Below, piece by piece: positions 15,293-24,672 of a stretch of 64,000 nt of DNA. The DNA is from Pseudoalteromonas piratica (GTDB lineage: Bacteria > Pseudomonadota > Gammaproteobacteria > Enterobacterales > Alteromonadaceae). The stretch covers positions 1,322,001 through 1,386,000 of the forward strand of contig NZ_CP009888.1 of NCBI RefSeq assembly GCF_000788395.1. The letters run 5' to 3'. Under the pieces are notes generated by a model that was not told the DNA's origin, did not search any database, and worked only from the letters and a program-made list of their open reading frames with translations. Numbering within the stretch: position 1 is the stretch's first letter; each line of letters opens with the position of its first letter. A program made the position numbers and the translations under genes.

Positions 15293-17244
15293 TGCCGTAT
15301 TCTCATCCAAACAAAGGCTTTGCCATCTTGAGTGTTATGTTATTAGTGATGATGGCAAGTGTATTAGTTGCTGGTTCATTGAAAGATAATTTCATTCAGG
15401 AAAGGCTGTCGGGTAATTTTCACAAGAAGATGAACTCAAGGCATACTGCTGAAATGGGGGTGCTCAGTATTCGAGAAGAAGTTGAGAACATGATAAGCGC
15501 TAATCCATATATGGAATTAGACGATTTTGTTGAAGCAATAGCAGCAAACCCTGAGATGATGTCAGATACAGGTCTTACCGACCACAGCAAATATAGCAGT
15601 GAAATAGCTTCAGTTTCAGGTGATATATTTACATTTAAGACACAAGGTAGCCAATTTGAAGGGCGTGATACACTTAGTGCAGTATTCAAATTTGTGCCTG
15701 GCAATTTAGTCACCTACCCTTCGCCATTTGCTACTGGATTAACAGGCTGCGATGGTGTGGTGCTTGGTGGCAGTGGCGAAGCCGATAGTTATAATTCAGC
15801 TGATGGAGCTTATGGCGGCACAAATGTCGGTGATGCGGTGACTGTCAGTACTGTATCAGATATTGGCGTAATTACCATTAAAGGTGGCGCAGATATACAA
15901 GGGGATGTGAAAGCAACAAGTAATGTCATTTTTGGTGGTTCGGCCTCTATTTCGGGGAATTTAAGCACCAATGGCTATGTTGATATTACAAGTGCCTCCA
16001 GTTTTATTGGTGGTAATATTTCAGCGTTGGATTATGTTGATATCAAAAACACGATAGTTGGCGGCACTATCCAAAGCAATAGCTACATCACGTTATCGCA
16101 AGTAGTCGTTGGTGGAGATGTTATTTCATCACCAGTAGTTGGCTCGTCTTCCGATCCTTCAAATGTAAGCATCACTGGTGAAACTATCTATGGCGGTGTT
16201 TTTAGTAAAGGAAATGTGTTTTTGAATAATACCATTATTGATTTTGATACGTCAGATTTGTCTTTTGGTGTTCAAACATATGGTAATTATATTCAAACTT
16301 ATGGGCGAGTAGATGGTGGTGTTCGCGTAATTGGTGATGTGAGCTTGCCGAAATGGGGCACGACTATCTCAGGCGATAACTTATTGTATGCAGGTACCGG
16401 GAGCTTTATAGAACACACCAATTTTGGACTCGGTATCTACCATGAAACTGAAGCCAACTTATTGGCTTTGTTTGATGTTATTGAACCGCTTGAAGAAATT
16501 CCGTTCGATGATGGCAGCGGTGCAGGTGATGTACAGTGTGACCCACTAAATATTGATAGTCAGATGTCTGATATCAATGATGATTATGTTTCTAATGGGG
16601 ACTTATTTGTTAGTGGTTCTGGCAGTGGAGATGTATTTGTTATCGGTGAAACCAGTGCTGAATTTACGCGTGACCAAAATTCAACTAGTCAAGGAAGTGT
16701 CGCTTCACTCGAAAGTGTTAAAGCTACTTTTCTTAGCCTAGAGCGTGACGTTATTATGGTTGATAGTGTTGCCGTTAAGGGGCATATCAAAATTGCCGAT
16801 AACTCTGATGTTGTATGGTTTATCAAAGGTGATTTTGAAATGGGAGGCCAATCAACCCTAACTATTCCAGATGGCAGTAGTTTAATGATCATTATTCAGG
16901 GCAGTTTTACGGTCGGAGCTGGTGGCGAAGTTTACACACCTGATGTGGGCTTAACCGATCCTGATAAATTACCTGTTTTAAGTATCTTTAGTGATTATGT
17001 TGGTGATGGCATTGCTATCCAAGGGGGATCTGAAGATATTTATGCTGCAGTTTATGCGCCCAAAACGGATGTGACAGTGACATCATCTGCTGACTTTATG
17101 GGAGCTATCTTAGGTAAAACGGTGTCAGTTACAGGTAGTGGCGCATTTCATTATGATGCCTATTTAGGTGAGTCAGTTGTGGGGCCTGATCCCAATAATT
17201 CTTCTGAGGGTAAATTTCAGTTTTTGGGATTTCAATATTTATAG
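15292..17244 (+). CDS. PilX-like minor pilin with large beta-solenoid/polymer-forming region
   Basis: A 650-residue protein. The N-terminus (prepilin site G9/F10, GFAILSVMLLVMMASVLVAG, then QERLSGNF) is a PilX hallmark and, as in PilX, lacks Glu at +5. About 150-330 is built of repeated turns such as GGADIQGDV, GGSASISGNL, SFIGGNIS, IVGGTIQS and VVGGDVIS, like a beta-solenoid or bactofilin-type polymer. The C-terminal 500-650 region (IYAAVYAPKTDVTV, MGAILGKTVSV) resembles DUF7305 of PilX-associated proteins. It is far longer than PilX of Neisseria or Pseudomonas and may replace PilY1 as the tip adhesin; that is inference. Last gene of the cluster. Confidence 0.78.
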   Translation: MPYSHPNKGFAILSVMLLVMMASVLVAGSLKDNFIQERLSGNFHKKMNSRHTAEMGVLSIREEVENMISANPYMELDDFVEAIAANPEMMSDTGLTDHSKYSSEIASVSGDIFTFKTQGSQFEGRDTLSAVFKFVPGNLVTYPSPFATGLTGCDGVVLGGSGEADSYNSADGAYGGTNVGDAVTVSTVSDIGVITIKGGADIQGDVKATSNVIFGGSASISGNLSTNGYVDITSASSFIGGNISALDYVDIKNTIVGGTIQSNSYITLSQVVVGGDVISSPVVGSSSDPSNVSITGETIYGGVFSKGNVFLNNTIIDFDTSDLSFGVQTYGNYIQTYGRVDGGVRVIGDVSLPKWGTTISGDNLLYAGTGSFIEHTNFGLGIYHETEANLLALFDVIEPLEEIPFDDGSGAGDVQCDPLNIDSQMSDINDDYVSNGDLFVSGSGSGDVFVIGETSAEFTRDQNSTSQGSVASLESVKATFLSLERDVIMVDSVAVKGHIKIADNSDVVWFIKGDFEMGGQSTLTIPDGSSLMIIIQGSFTVGAGGEVYTPDVGLTDPDKLPVLSIFSDYVGDGIAIQGGSEDIYAAVYAPKTDVTVTSSADFMGAILGKTVSVTGSGAFHYDAYLGESVVGPDPNNSSEGKFQFLGFQYL

Positions 17245-17247
17245 CGA

Positions 17248-17291
17248 TCAAATTAGGTTTATAGTCACCTGAATACTTTAACCTAATTTGA
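17248..17291. terminator. Long inverted repeat after the pilin cluster
   Basis: TCAAATTAGGTT (17248-17259) and AACCTAATTTGA (17280-17291) are perfect 12-bp arms with a 20-base loop, just after the pilin cluster stop and between convergent genes. No T tract follows, so a terminator or mRNA 3'-end stabiliser is likely but unproven. Confidence 0.5.
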
Positions 17292-17315
17292 AATTACCCT
17301 ATGTCACTAATTAAT

Positions 17316-17708
17316 TTACAATTGTATTGAAATTATTTCTCTGTCTTTTTTTGTCATTTTACTAACAACGAGTAGATATGAATTATCAATCATACGCTCA
17401 ATTTCACCTTGTGGCATTGACCCATCTAAAATAACGGTATTCCAAAGCTTCTTATTCATATGGTAGCCAGGGATTACAGCATCAAAAATATCTCTCAGCG
17501 CAAGCGCTTCATTCGGTTCACATTTTAAATTTATGCAGTAGTGTCCTGCCATTTTTCCATTTGTGCCTTTTTCTTTGCCTGAACCAAGGGAAAAAGTGGC
17601 AAACATTTTATCTTTCACCTTAAAAACGTCTACTCCTTCACCAAAGGGTTGGCTAACACTGGTATAAGGTTTCTTTAGAAGGTACTCGGTAACAGTATGT
17701 TTATTCAT
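17316..17708 (-). CDS. MmcQ/YjbR family protein
   Basis: A 130-residue protein of the MmcQ/YjbR family, which has a double-wing DNA-binding-like fold. Typical features are PFGEGVDVFKVKDKMFA (21-37), INLKCEPNEALALRD and the HMNKKLWNTVILDGSMPQGEIERMIDNSY stretch (83-111) near the end. The cellular role is unknown; DNA binding is inferred from the fold. It is monocistronic. Confidence 0.85.
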   Translation of the reverse strand: MNKHTVTEYLLKKPYTSVSQPFGEGVDVFKVKDKMFATFSLGSGKEKGTNGKMAGHYCINLKCEPNEALALRDIFDAVIPGYHMNKKLWNTVILDGSMPQGEIERMIDNSYLLVVSKMTKKDREIISIQL

Positions 17709-17832
17709 TGCTGTAAGCTTAGTTTTATTGTGTGACTTTTATCCTACTCACCTTAGTAAGAAAGTGAACTCAATCCATACAAATATTTTAGTCTATGAGC
17801 AGAAATAGCTTTATGTGGCTACTGATAAGCTA

Positions 17833-19020
17833 CTAGTTTAAGTGCTTGATTGCGTTGCTTATACCTTCTAAGGTGAGTGGAAACATGCGTTTTTCCATTA
17901 AGTGTTCGATAATTCCAATAGAGGGGTAGTAGTGCCAATGTTGTTTTGGTTGAGGGTTAAGCCAAACCACATTTTTGAAGTGCTGGGTAATTCTTTGTAG
18001 CCAAGCGCGACCAGGTTCTTCGTTCCAATGCTCTACACTGCCACCAGGGTAATCTATTTCATAGGGACCCATGGTTGCATCACCCACAAAAATTACTTTA
18101 TAGTCACTGGCAAACCGATTGATAATGGTTAAGGTATCAAGCACGTCATTGTAACGTCGTTTATTGTCTTGCCATACGTTTTCATATAAGCAATTGTGAA
18201 AATAAAAGAATTCTAAGTGCTTAAACTCTGAATGGGCTGCGCTGAATAACTCCTCACAAGTGTGTATATAGTCATCCATTGACCCTCCGATATCAAAAAA
18301 CATAAGCACCTTCACAGCGTTATGACGTTCCGGCTTCATTTTTACATCTAGCATACCGCCTTGTTTTGCGGTTGCACTGATGGTGTTATTCAAATCGAGT
18401 TCATCACTTTCACCGCTGCGAGCAAATTTTCTTAGCTTTTTGAGTGCCAGTTTCATGGTGCGAGAGCTGATATCTGCGTCTTGGTCGAGATTTTTAAATT
18501 GGCGTTTATCCCATACTTTTACTGCACGGCGATGGTTATTGCCATCTTGTCCAATGCGAATTCCTTCAGGGTTATAACCGTATGCGCCAAATGGCGATGT
18601 ACCGCCAGTGCCGACCCACTTATTACCACCCGCATGGCGTTTTTGCTGCTCTTTTAAACGTTCAGCCAAGGTTTTCATTAGTTGCTCAAGGCCCCCTAAG
18701 GCCTCAATTTTATCTTTTTCCTCTTGGCTTAGCTGCTTTTCAAATTCCTTTTTTAACCACTCTTCTGGCAATTGATGTTGTGTTTGCAGTTTTGAAAAAA
18801 TATCGACTGATTCCACACCCTCAAAATACTCGGCAAAGGCTCGGTCAAACTTATCAAACTGGGTTTCGTCTTTAACTAAACACAGCTTTGCTAAGTGATA
18901 AAAGTCATCAACGCTTGCAAAAATCACTTGTTTTTTTAGCGCATTGATTAAATCCAACAGCTCGCGAACGCTTACATTGACACGGTGTTTTTTTAATGTG
19001 AAAAAAAACGCAATTAACAT
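17833..19020 (-). CDS. VWA-domain CoxE-like protein, partner of the MoxR ATPase
   Basis: A 395-residue cytoplasmic protein from ATG 19020 (a TTG 18 bases earlier is in frame but lacks a ribosome site). The N-terminal half is helical with a charged coiled region; the VWA domain begins near VLMFFDIGGSMDDYI, where the MIDAS motif reads D-I-G-G-S rather than D-x-S-x-S, as in the CoxE-like subfamily. Such proteins pair with MoxR-type AAA ATPases to remodel or insert metal into a client. It lies four bases after the MoxR gene stop. The client is not evident from neighbours. Confidence 0.85.
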   Translation of the reverse strand: MLIAFFFTLKKHRVNVSVRELLDLINALKKQVIFASVDDFYHLAKLCLVKDETQFDKFDRAFAEYFEGVESVDIFSKLQTQHQLPEEWLKKEFEKQLSQEEKDKIEALGGLEQLMKTLAERLKEQQKRHAGGNKWVGTGGTSPFGAYGYNPEGIRIGQDGNNHRRAVKVWDKRQFKNLDQDADISSRTMKLALKKLRKFARSGESDELDLNNTISATAKQGGMLDVKMKPERHNAVKVLMFFDIGGSMDDYIHTCEELFSAAHSEFKHLEFFYFHNCLYENVWQDNKRRYNDVLDTLTIINRFASDYKVIFVGDATMGPYEIDYPGGSVEHWNEEPGRAWLQRITQHFKNVVWLNPQPKQHWHYYPSIGIIEHLMEKRMFPLTLEGISNAIKHLN

Positions 19021-19024
19021 GGTG

Positions 19025-19861
19025 TTATCGCTTAGCAAGAAATGCGAGTTTTTCGATTAGGCTCACGTCTTGTTCATTTTTAAGCAGTGCGCCAAAAAGT
19101 GGCATTAACCCACCTTTTTGCGTTTTGTCATGTAAGGTTCTCGCGTCAATGTCCTCAGCAAGTAATAGTTTTAGCCAATCAATTAATTCGCTGGTAGATG
19201 GCTTCTTTTTAAGCCCATTTACGTCTCGTAAATCGAAAAATACTTGTAGTGCTTGCGCTAACAAGTCCTGTTTTACATTCGGATGATGTACTTCAATGAT
19301 TTGCGCCATTTCTTCTGGTGTTGGGAAATTGATGTAATGGAAAAAACAGCGGCGCAAAAATGCATCCGGTAGCTCTTTTTCATTGTTGGAAGTAATGATA
19401 ACGATTGGGCGTTCAGTGGCTTTTACACGCTCTTGTGTTTCATAAACATAAAACTCCATCTTATCGAGCTCGAGCAATAAGTCATTTGGAAATTCAATGT
19501 CGGCTTTATCAATTTCATCAATCAGCAAAATGGGACGTTTATTGGCTTCGAAGGCTTGCCAAAGCTTACCTTTAACAATGTAGTTGCTAATGTCGTGTAC
19601 TTTTTCATCGCCTAGCTGGCTATCACGTAAACGTGATACAGCATCATACTCATACAAACCTTGCTGTGCTTTGGTTGTTGATTTTATATGCCACTGAATT
19701 AATTCCGTATCTAGGGCTTGCGCTAATTCTTCTGCAAGCATGGTTTTACCTGTGCCAGGTTCACCTTTAATGAGAAGTGGCTTTTCTAATGTAATAGCGG
19801 CATTAACTGCTAACTTTAATGACTCTGATGCGATGTAATTTTGTGTACCATTAAATTGCAC
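19025..19861 (-). CDS. MoxR-family AAA+ ATPase
   Basis: A 278-residue AAA+ ATPase. Walker A is GEPGTGKT at 33-40, Walker B LLIDEIDKA at 112-120, a sensor-1 asparagine lies in VIITSNNEKE and the arginine finger region in DAFLRRCFFH. The start is GTG 19861 behind AGAAGG. MoxR proteins act with VWA partners as chaperones that activate enzymes; the VWA gene follows immediately. Complex composition is inferred from the operon. Confidence 0.9.
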   Translation of the reverse strand: MQFNGTQNYIASESLKLAVNAAITLEKPLLIKGEPGTGKTMLAEELAQALDTELIQWHIKSTTKAQQGLYEYDAVSRLRDSQLGDEKVHDISNYIVKGKLWQAFEANKRPILLIDEIDKADIEFPNDLLLELDKMEFYVYETQERVKATERPIVIITSNNEKELPDAFLRRCFFHYINFPTPEEMAQIIEVHHPNVKQDLLAQALQVFFDLRDVNGLKKKPSTSELIDWLKLLLAEDIDARTLHDKTQKGGLMPLFGALLKNEQDVSLIEKLAFLAKR

Positions 19862-20007
19862 GGGGCACCTTCTAATAATCGAACTGGTAAGATGTGTAAG
19901 TGTGTCATATCAAATGATGAAGTAAAGAGCATTTTGATCTCTAACATAGTAACGCAAGTTAAATTACGTTAGTTTTGGTAAATCATTTAGGGATGAGTGT
20001 GTTAAAA

Positions 20008-20742
20008 ATGAAATATATTTGCTTAATTAGCTGCTTATTATTTGCTTCTCAATGTGTTTCAAATGATCACGTATTTGAGAAACCAATCCGATGGGTAACC
20101 GATACTTGGCCAAATTACACTGAGCAAGATGGCTCTGGTTTATATCATGATTTGATGCGAGCTATTTTTCATAAGAACAAAGAGTTTAATGTGCAATATG
20201 CACCTTGGTTACGCTCATTAGAACTTGTTAAATCAGGCGCTGCAGATTTAACAGGAGCGATGCCATTAAACGCAGCTTATATTATGTCTCAGCATGTTGT
20301 TTTAAGTCAGCCGATATCAATTTTAGTTGGGAAAGATCAAAAACAGCTTATATCTCAACGTCATTTAAGCAGTTTTGCGGGCGTTTGGCGCTCTGGTTAC
20401 TACAATGAGCTACTTGATGATGAGTTGAAAAAACACGTAAAAGGTGTGGCAACTGAAAATGCTGACAGTGGTTTTAATTTAGTGCGTCACAAGCGAGTTG
20501 ACTACTTTATTGATGTGCGCACGATATTATCAACACACCTGGCAAAACAAGCTGATCGCGAAGACTTTACGTTAATTGATATCAGTCACCTTAATCTTTA
20601 TATGGCTTTTTCAAATGATGAAAGGGGAAGAAAAGTGGCTGCACTATTTGACCAACGGTTTAGCCAATTGACTGCTTCAGGTAAGCTTCAAGAGATTTAT
20701 GCTAAGTATGATCTTGAACAGCCAAATCAACAACAGTTTTAG
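20008..20742 (+). CDS. Periplasmic solute-binding protein (SBP family 3-like)
   Basis: About 244 residues from ATG 20008; in-frame ATG 19993 is an alternative. The signal peptide ends near QCVSN. The pattern WVTDTWPNYTEQDGSGLYHDLMRAIF, the LVKSGAADLTGAMPLN segment and the terminal LQEIYAKYDLEQ match family-3 amino-acid-type binding proteins of the kind found alone in marine gammaproteobacteria. No transporter permease or ATPase is encoded nearby, so it may feed a distant ABC system or sense ligands. Ligand unknown. Confidence 0.75.
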   Translation: MKYICLISCLLFASQCVSNDHVFEKPIRWVTDTWPNYTEQDGSGLYHDLMRAIFHKNKEFNVQYAPWLRSLELVKSGAADLTGAMPLNAAYIMSQHVVLSQPISILVGKDQKQLISQRHLSSFAGVWRSGYYNELLDDELKKHVKGVATENADSGFNLVRHKRVDYFIDVRTILSTHLAKQADREDFTLIDISHLNLYMAFSNDERGRKVAALFDQRFSQLTASGKLQEIYAKYDLEQPNQQQF

Positions 20743-20813
20743 TGGTATTGATTGATTCTGAAACTAGGTCTGCTGTGGTATAGTTTAACTACTTTTTACT
20801 GATTTGACTGAGT

Positions 20814-21287
20814 ATGAATTACATATCCCTAGATGACTTTAAATATGCATGGGCATTTCGTCATCAACAATTACCTATCGAAGAAGACTTACTTTCAAAA
20901 ATAAAGCCAATGTCAGAAAGCCGCGCAACTAACTTGTGGTGTACTTATGTTAGTCGTGAGAAAGATCATCCAGATTTTTTCGATAATAAAGATTGGCCAG
21001 GGAATGGGAAAACCTGGGTTAACTCTGTGAAATGGGAATCAGCTTGGGATAACGATGAAGCTTTGCCTGAAGAGATTATTCATCATCTTGATTGGGATGA
21101 AAACACAACCGTGTATTTTTGTTTGTCTCGTAAACACGTTATTGAAACGGATTGGCGCACCTTTAAAGCAACATGGTTAAACTTTTTGTTTATGAGTGAT
21201 GGCAGTTTGCTAATTGGTAAAAAACGTCATCAGGTTATTCAGTTTTTGGAAACAGGGTATGCCAAGTTAGGCAAGCGCGTTGATTAA
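20814..21287 (+). CDS. DUF2947 family protein
   Basis: A 157-residue soluble protein of the DUF2947 family. Many Trp residues recur (NLWCTYVS, DWPGNGKTWV, SVKWESAW, LDWDE, DWRTFKATWLNF), and the C-terminus ends RHQVIQFLETGYAKLGKRVD. Function unknown. The stop codon TAA (21285-21287) is inside its terminator stem-loop. Family call is from recalled pattern. Confidence 0.6.
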   Translation: MNYISLDDFKYAWAFRHQQLPIEEDLLSKIKPMSESRATNLWCTYVSREKDHPDFFDNKDWPGNGKTWVNSVKWESAWDNDEALPEEIIHHLDWDENTTVYFCLSRKHVIETDWRTFKATWLNFLFMSDGSLLIGKKRHQVIQFLETGYAKLGKRVD

Positions 21288-21298
21288 CGCGCTTGTTT
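21272..21298 (+). terminator. Terminator overlapping the DUF2947 stop
   Basis: CAAGCGCGTT (21272-21281) and AACGCGCTTG (21286-21295) form a perfect 10-bp stem with a GATT loop, then TTTATT. The stop codon spans the loop end and the first bases of the 3' arm. Confidence 0.8.
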
Positions 21299-21338
21299 AT
21301 TATTAGTCGTAAAGTTTATCTAAATGTAAGATTAAGGT

Positions 21339-22583
21339 TTAATCAAAATAAACCGTTGCAGTGCATCCTGCGGTATCTTTGTTCTCAATTAATTCAAAAC
21401 GCCAGTTATAGCGCTGACAAATATCTTGCACTAAGGTTAAACCAATACCAAACCCCTCATAGCCCCTCGGCTTTTCGTTAAGTCCAATGCCACAATCAAT
21501 AATGTTTAAATGACGTGGTGTTAGCTCAATAACAATGTCGCTACTTTCAGAGCAGTTAATGGCGTTTATTAAAAGATTATTTAACAGTGATTCAAACAGC
21601 AAAGGTTCAACAAAAAGCTCGACAGGCTCTGTAATACGGGTGTTCACTTGACAGTTATTTGCTTCTAACAAATGGGTATGTTGGCTAGTTATCTTGGATA
21701 ATAGTGCGTGTGTAAGTTGAATTGGTTTCTCAATAGAGTCTTGTTTTCGGGCTAGCAATAGCAATACATTTGTCAACTGTTCCATATCAGCAACAGCATT
21801 TGTAATGCGTGAAAGCTGTTTTTGGTTGGCTGTTTCAGAACGTTGCAACAAGCTCACACTGCCTTTTATCACTGTCATGGGAGTGCGAATTTCATGGCTG
21901 ATGTAGCGAGTAAAACTCTTTTCGCGTTTAATCGCGTGTTTGATGCGACTTCGATAAGTATTTATTGCGGTGATCATGTTGGCCAGTTCTTGTGACACTT
22001 CGCCATCGATTGATACTGGTGAAAAATCTTCGTTACTCGACTTTCTGAGTAAGTTGGCGCAATCAGAAAATGGCTGCGCTAAACGCTTTGCAATTTTTTG
22101 GATGGCGACGCCCGCAATTAAAAAAACAACAACGCCAATTAATAATAATGCGATCTCAATGAGAATAAAGGAGGTATCACTCCATTCAGTTGCATCAATA
22201 TTGAGTACTGCCCAGACGGTTTTTTCACCGTGAGGCGAATTAATAATTTGTGAGAATACGGCAAGTTCAGAGTCGTCTTCAAAATGAAAAGACTCTAACC
22301 CCATTCTTTCAGGTGCCAAACGGCGTTTAACTTGATGTGGAAGCTTGGCGTACTCATCGTATATCGTCAGCAGTGGATCAATTTTGATGATACCTTGCTC
22401 GCCATGTTCATAACGTTGGAAGTGATAGGGCGCAGTAATGCTTAGCAAGTGCATGCTATTTTGGTTTTCGGTTGCGAGAATCGTTAATTTAAAAATAAAG
22501 CCGTAGAGCACTAAAATTATCAATGCAACGATTTGATAAATGCGGCTAATTTTTTTAGCAATGGGCAGAGGGCTATTCGACAT
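21339..22583 (-). CDS. Sensor histidine kinase of the glycosylation module
   Basis: A 414-residue inner-membrane kinase with two membrane segments (about 14-38 and 138-162) flanking a periplasmic sensor of roughly 100 residues. The phospho-acceptor is His230 in SHEIRTP, followed by an N box (NNLLINAIN), G1 (IIDCGIGLNE) and G2 (GFGIGLTLVQ). It overlaps its response regulator by 11 bases and is the last gene of an operon with ArnC- and ArnT-like transferases, so the signal is probably envelope stress such as cationic peptides or divalent cation shortage. The signal itself is inference. Confidence 0.88.
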   Translation of the reverse strand: MSNSPLPIAKKISRIYQIVALIILVLYGFIFKLTILATENQNSMHLLSITAPYHFQRYEHGEQGIIKIDPLLTIYDEYAKLPHQVKRRLAPERMGLESFHFEDDSELAVFSQIINSPHGEKTVWAVLNIDATEWSDTSFILIEIALLLIGVVVFLIAGVAIQKIAKRLAQPFSDCANLLRKSSNEDFSPVSIDGEVSQELANMITAINTYRSRIKHAIKREKSFTRYISHEIRTPMTVIKGSVSLLQRSETANQKQLSRITNAVADMEQLTNVLLLLARKQDSIEKPIQLTHALLSKITSQHTHLLEANNCQVNTRITEPVELFVEPLLFESLLNNLLINAINCSESSDIVIELTPRHLNIIDCGIGLNEKPRGYEGFGIGLTLVQDICQRYNWRFELIENKDTAGCTATVYFD

Positions 22584-23250
22584 TTAATTTATACCCCACT
22601 TTAGGAATTGTAGTTATCATCTCACTTGTAAAGTGTTGATTTAACTTACTGCGCAACAGGTAAATATGTTTTCGTAAAATGTCTTGATCAGGTAAATCAT
22701 CTAGCCACAAAACGTCTTCAATTGTTGATTTGGCAACTACATTGGGGTGATTGCTCATTAAGCACAATAGAATTTTATAACAGCTTGGATTCAGTTTTAT
22801 CAGCCTATCTTCTCTGTAAACAAGGTGTTGATCGCGTTTCAGTCGCAATGGGCCTACAACAAGTTCATCACTTAAATGTACACGTTGCTGTGCTCTTCGA
22901 TGTAGTGCATTTATTCTTGCTTCGAGGAGCGCGAGGTCAAACGGCTTTATAATGTAATCGTCGGCACCTGTTGAGAATCCGAGTAATTCGTCTTGATGGG
23001 TATCTCGAGCTGTGAGCATGATTATTGGCGTGTTATTCCCATTTGCTCGTAACCTTTGACAAATACCAATACCGTCAATTCCTGGAAGCATCACATCTAA
23101 AATAATAACATCGAATGCGTGTTGCTCAGCTAGCTTCAAACCAAGCGTGCCAGTTGCCGCGTAATCTAAGTCATAATCGAGCGCTTCGAAATAATCAAAA
23201 ATAATGTCTGCAACTTGTTTATTGTCTTCGACTAAAAGTATTTTAAGCAT
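22573..23250 (-). CDS. OmpR-family response regulator of the glycosylation module
   Basis: A 225-residue OmpR/PhoB-type regulator. The receiver domain has E8/D9, phospho-acceptor Asp52 (IILDVMLPG), Thr80 and Lys102 (IIKPFD); the C-terminal winged helix covers about 125-223 (RLIKLNPSCYKILLCLM, DILRKHIYLLRSKL, TIPKVGYKL). It begins one base after the ArnT-like gene and overlaps the kinase gene. A likely binding site with 11-bp-phased repeats is in the promoter of this operon, suggesting autoregulation. Confidence 0.9.
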   Translation of the reverse strand: MLKILLVEDNKQVADIIFDYFEALDYDLDYAATGTLGLKLAEQHAFDVIILDVMLPGIDGIGICQRLRANGNNTPIIMLTARDTHQDELLGFSTGADDYIIKPFDLALLEARINALHRRAQQRVHLSDELVVGPLRLKRDQHLVYREDRLIKLNPSCYKILLCLMSNHPNVVAKSTIEDVLWLDDLPDQDILRKHIYLLRSKLNQHFTSEMITTIPKVGYKLNVE

Positions 23251-24672
23251 TTAGTTTCCACATTGATAAAGAACAAAGCCTTTAGTTTTATTAATTTGTA
23301 TACATTGGCTTTGTGCATAGACAGCTATTTCAAAGAGCTGTTTTTCATTAGAGACAAGTATAAATGGCGCACCATTTTCATCTAACAAAATTAACTCTTT
23401 TATTGTTGTCAGCTTTTGTGCAGCGCCGTTAGAGTAAAACTGAGCTGAGAAAGGGCGTTTATGCCAATAATATATAGGCTGAGACAGTTGGCTTTGTGTT
23501 AAGTTCTGTAAAACATCGCGATGAGAAACTTTTGATGAATAGCCCGAAATAAAGTAACTCAATGCCGTAAGAATTAGCGTTGCTGAAAGTAATGCATATA
23601 AAACAAGTTTTCTAAACGTTATTTTTGATAATGCGAGTAGTAAAGCCAATGCTGGTAAGCTTGGCAATACATATGCAGGTAAAATATTGCCTGCGAATGT
23701 GAACAACAGCATGGGAGAGAGTGCCCAATAGATAAAATATTGCTTTATTAAGGCCGAGTGTTCTTCATTGCCAGAACGTTTTTTTTGCGATGAGATTAAC
23801 GAGCGTCCGCTTTGCCAAATTGCAATAAATGACCATGGAAATGCAACGGCCAACCAAAATAGCCAAATAGTACCTTTTGTTTCTTTATGTGCGCTGCCAT
23901 AAAGATCTCCTTGCCAACCGGAAACTAAGAACCGTTGAACATGTTCACCCCATAAAAAGTAGTCTAAGAAGCCGGGGGTTTTAAGTTCAGCAAGCAGATA
24001 CCAAGGTAGTGTTAAGGTGAGCAATATTGCACTACCAGCGAGCCAAGGTAGCGAACTCAGTGCGTGCCATAATTTTTTGTGATGGATGCTCCAAAGCGTT
24101 AGCGGAATACCGATTAAGATTATGGCAACAGGCCCTTTAGCGAGCATGCCAATGGCGAGTGCGACAAAAAAGCAGATACCTGCAAATTTACTGGCGTTAA
24201 AGTAGCAATGATAAAAACTAACCATCGCCAGTGTAATCGAAAATAACAGTTGGCTATCAGTCATTACCATTCCGATAGCTACTATAAATCCCAATGATGT
24301 TGTCAAAATCAGAGTGCTTCTAATAGCAACTAATTTCGAGAAATGTGTTTTTGCGAAGTAGTAAAGCGTTATTAACGTGGCGATACCAGTTAAAAAGTGA
24401 GGAATACGCGCGCTAAATTCATTGACGCCAAATAGGGCGAAGCTGATTGCCGAAAACCATGTATGGAGCGGTGGTTTACCCCAAAAAGGAATGTTGTAAT
24501 CAAATTGTGGTGTGATCCAATCTCGCGTTTCAAACATAATGCGTGCGATTTCGGCATAGCGAGCTTCTGTTGTATCGAAAAGTGGATACATGCCTAAACT
24601 TATTAACCGGCTGCCAATAAGTATTGCTATAAGTAAGAGTGATAGTTGAATCAAGCGATTACTTACTAGCAT
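23251..24672 (-). CDS. ArnT-like GT83 glycosyltransferase (lipid A or glycan modification)
   Basis: A 473-residue polytopic membrane enzyme of the ArnT/GT83 family. The N-terminal loop FDTTEARYAEIARIM (33-47) matches the catalytic first periplasmic loop of ArnT (DETRYAEISREM) and is followed by WITPQFDYNIPFWGKPPLHTW. About ten membrane segments precede a small C-terminal periplasmic domain. It would move a sugar from undecaprenyl phosphate onto lipid A or another acceptor in the periplasm. It overlaps the GT2 gene by 14 bases. The arn sugar biosynthesis genes are absent, so the sugar may be a hexose or hexosamine rather than Ara4N. Confidence 0.85.
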   Translation of the reverse strand: MLVSNRLIQLSLLLIAILIGSRLISLGMYPLFDTTEARYAEIARIMFETRDWITPQFDYNIPFWGKPPLHTWFSAISFALFGVNEFSARIPHFLTGIATLITLYYFAKTHFSKLVAIRSTLILTTSLGFIVAIGMVMTDSQLLFSITLAMVSFYHCYFNASKFAGICFFVALAIGMLAKGPVAIILIGIPLTLWSIHHKKLWHALSSLPWLAGSAILLTLTLPWYLLAELKTPGFLDYFLWGEHVQRFLVSGWQGDLYGSAHKETKGTIWLFWLAVAFPWSFIAIWQSGRSLISSQKKRSGNEEHSALIKQYFIYWALSPMLLFTFAGNILPAYVLPSLPALALLLALSKITFRKLVLYALLSATLILTALSYFISGYSSKVSHRDVLQNLTQSQLSQPIYYWHKRPFSAQFYSNGAAQKLTTIKELILLDENGAPFILVSNEKQLFEIAVYAQSQCIQINKTKGFVLYQCGN

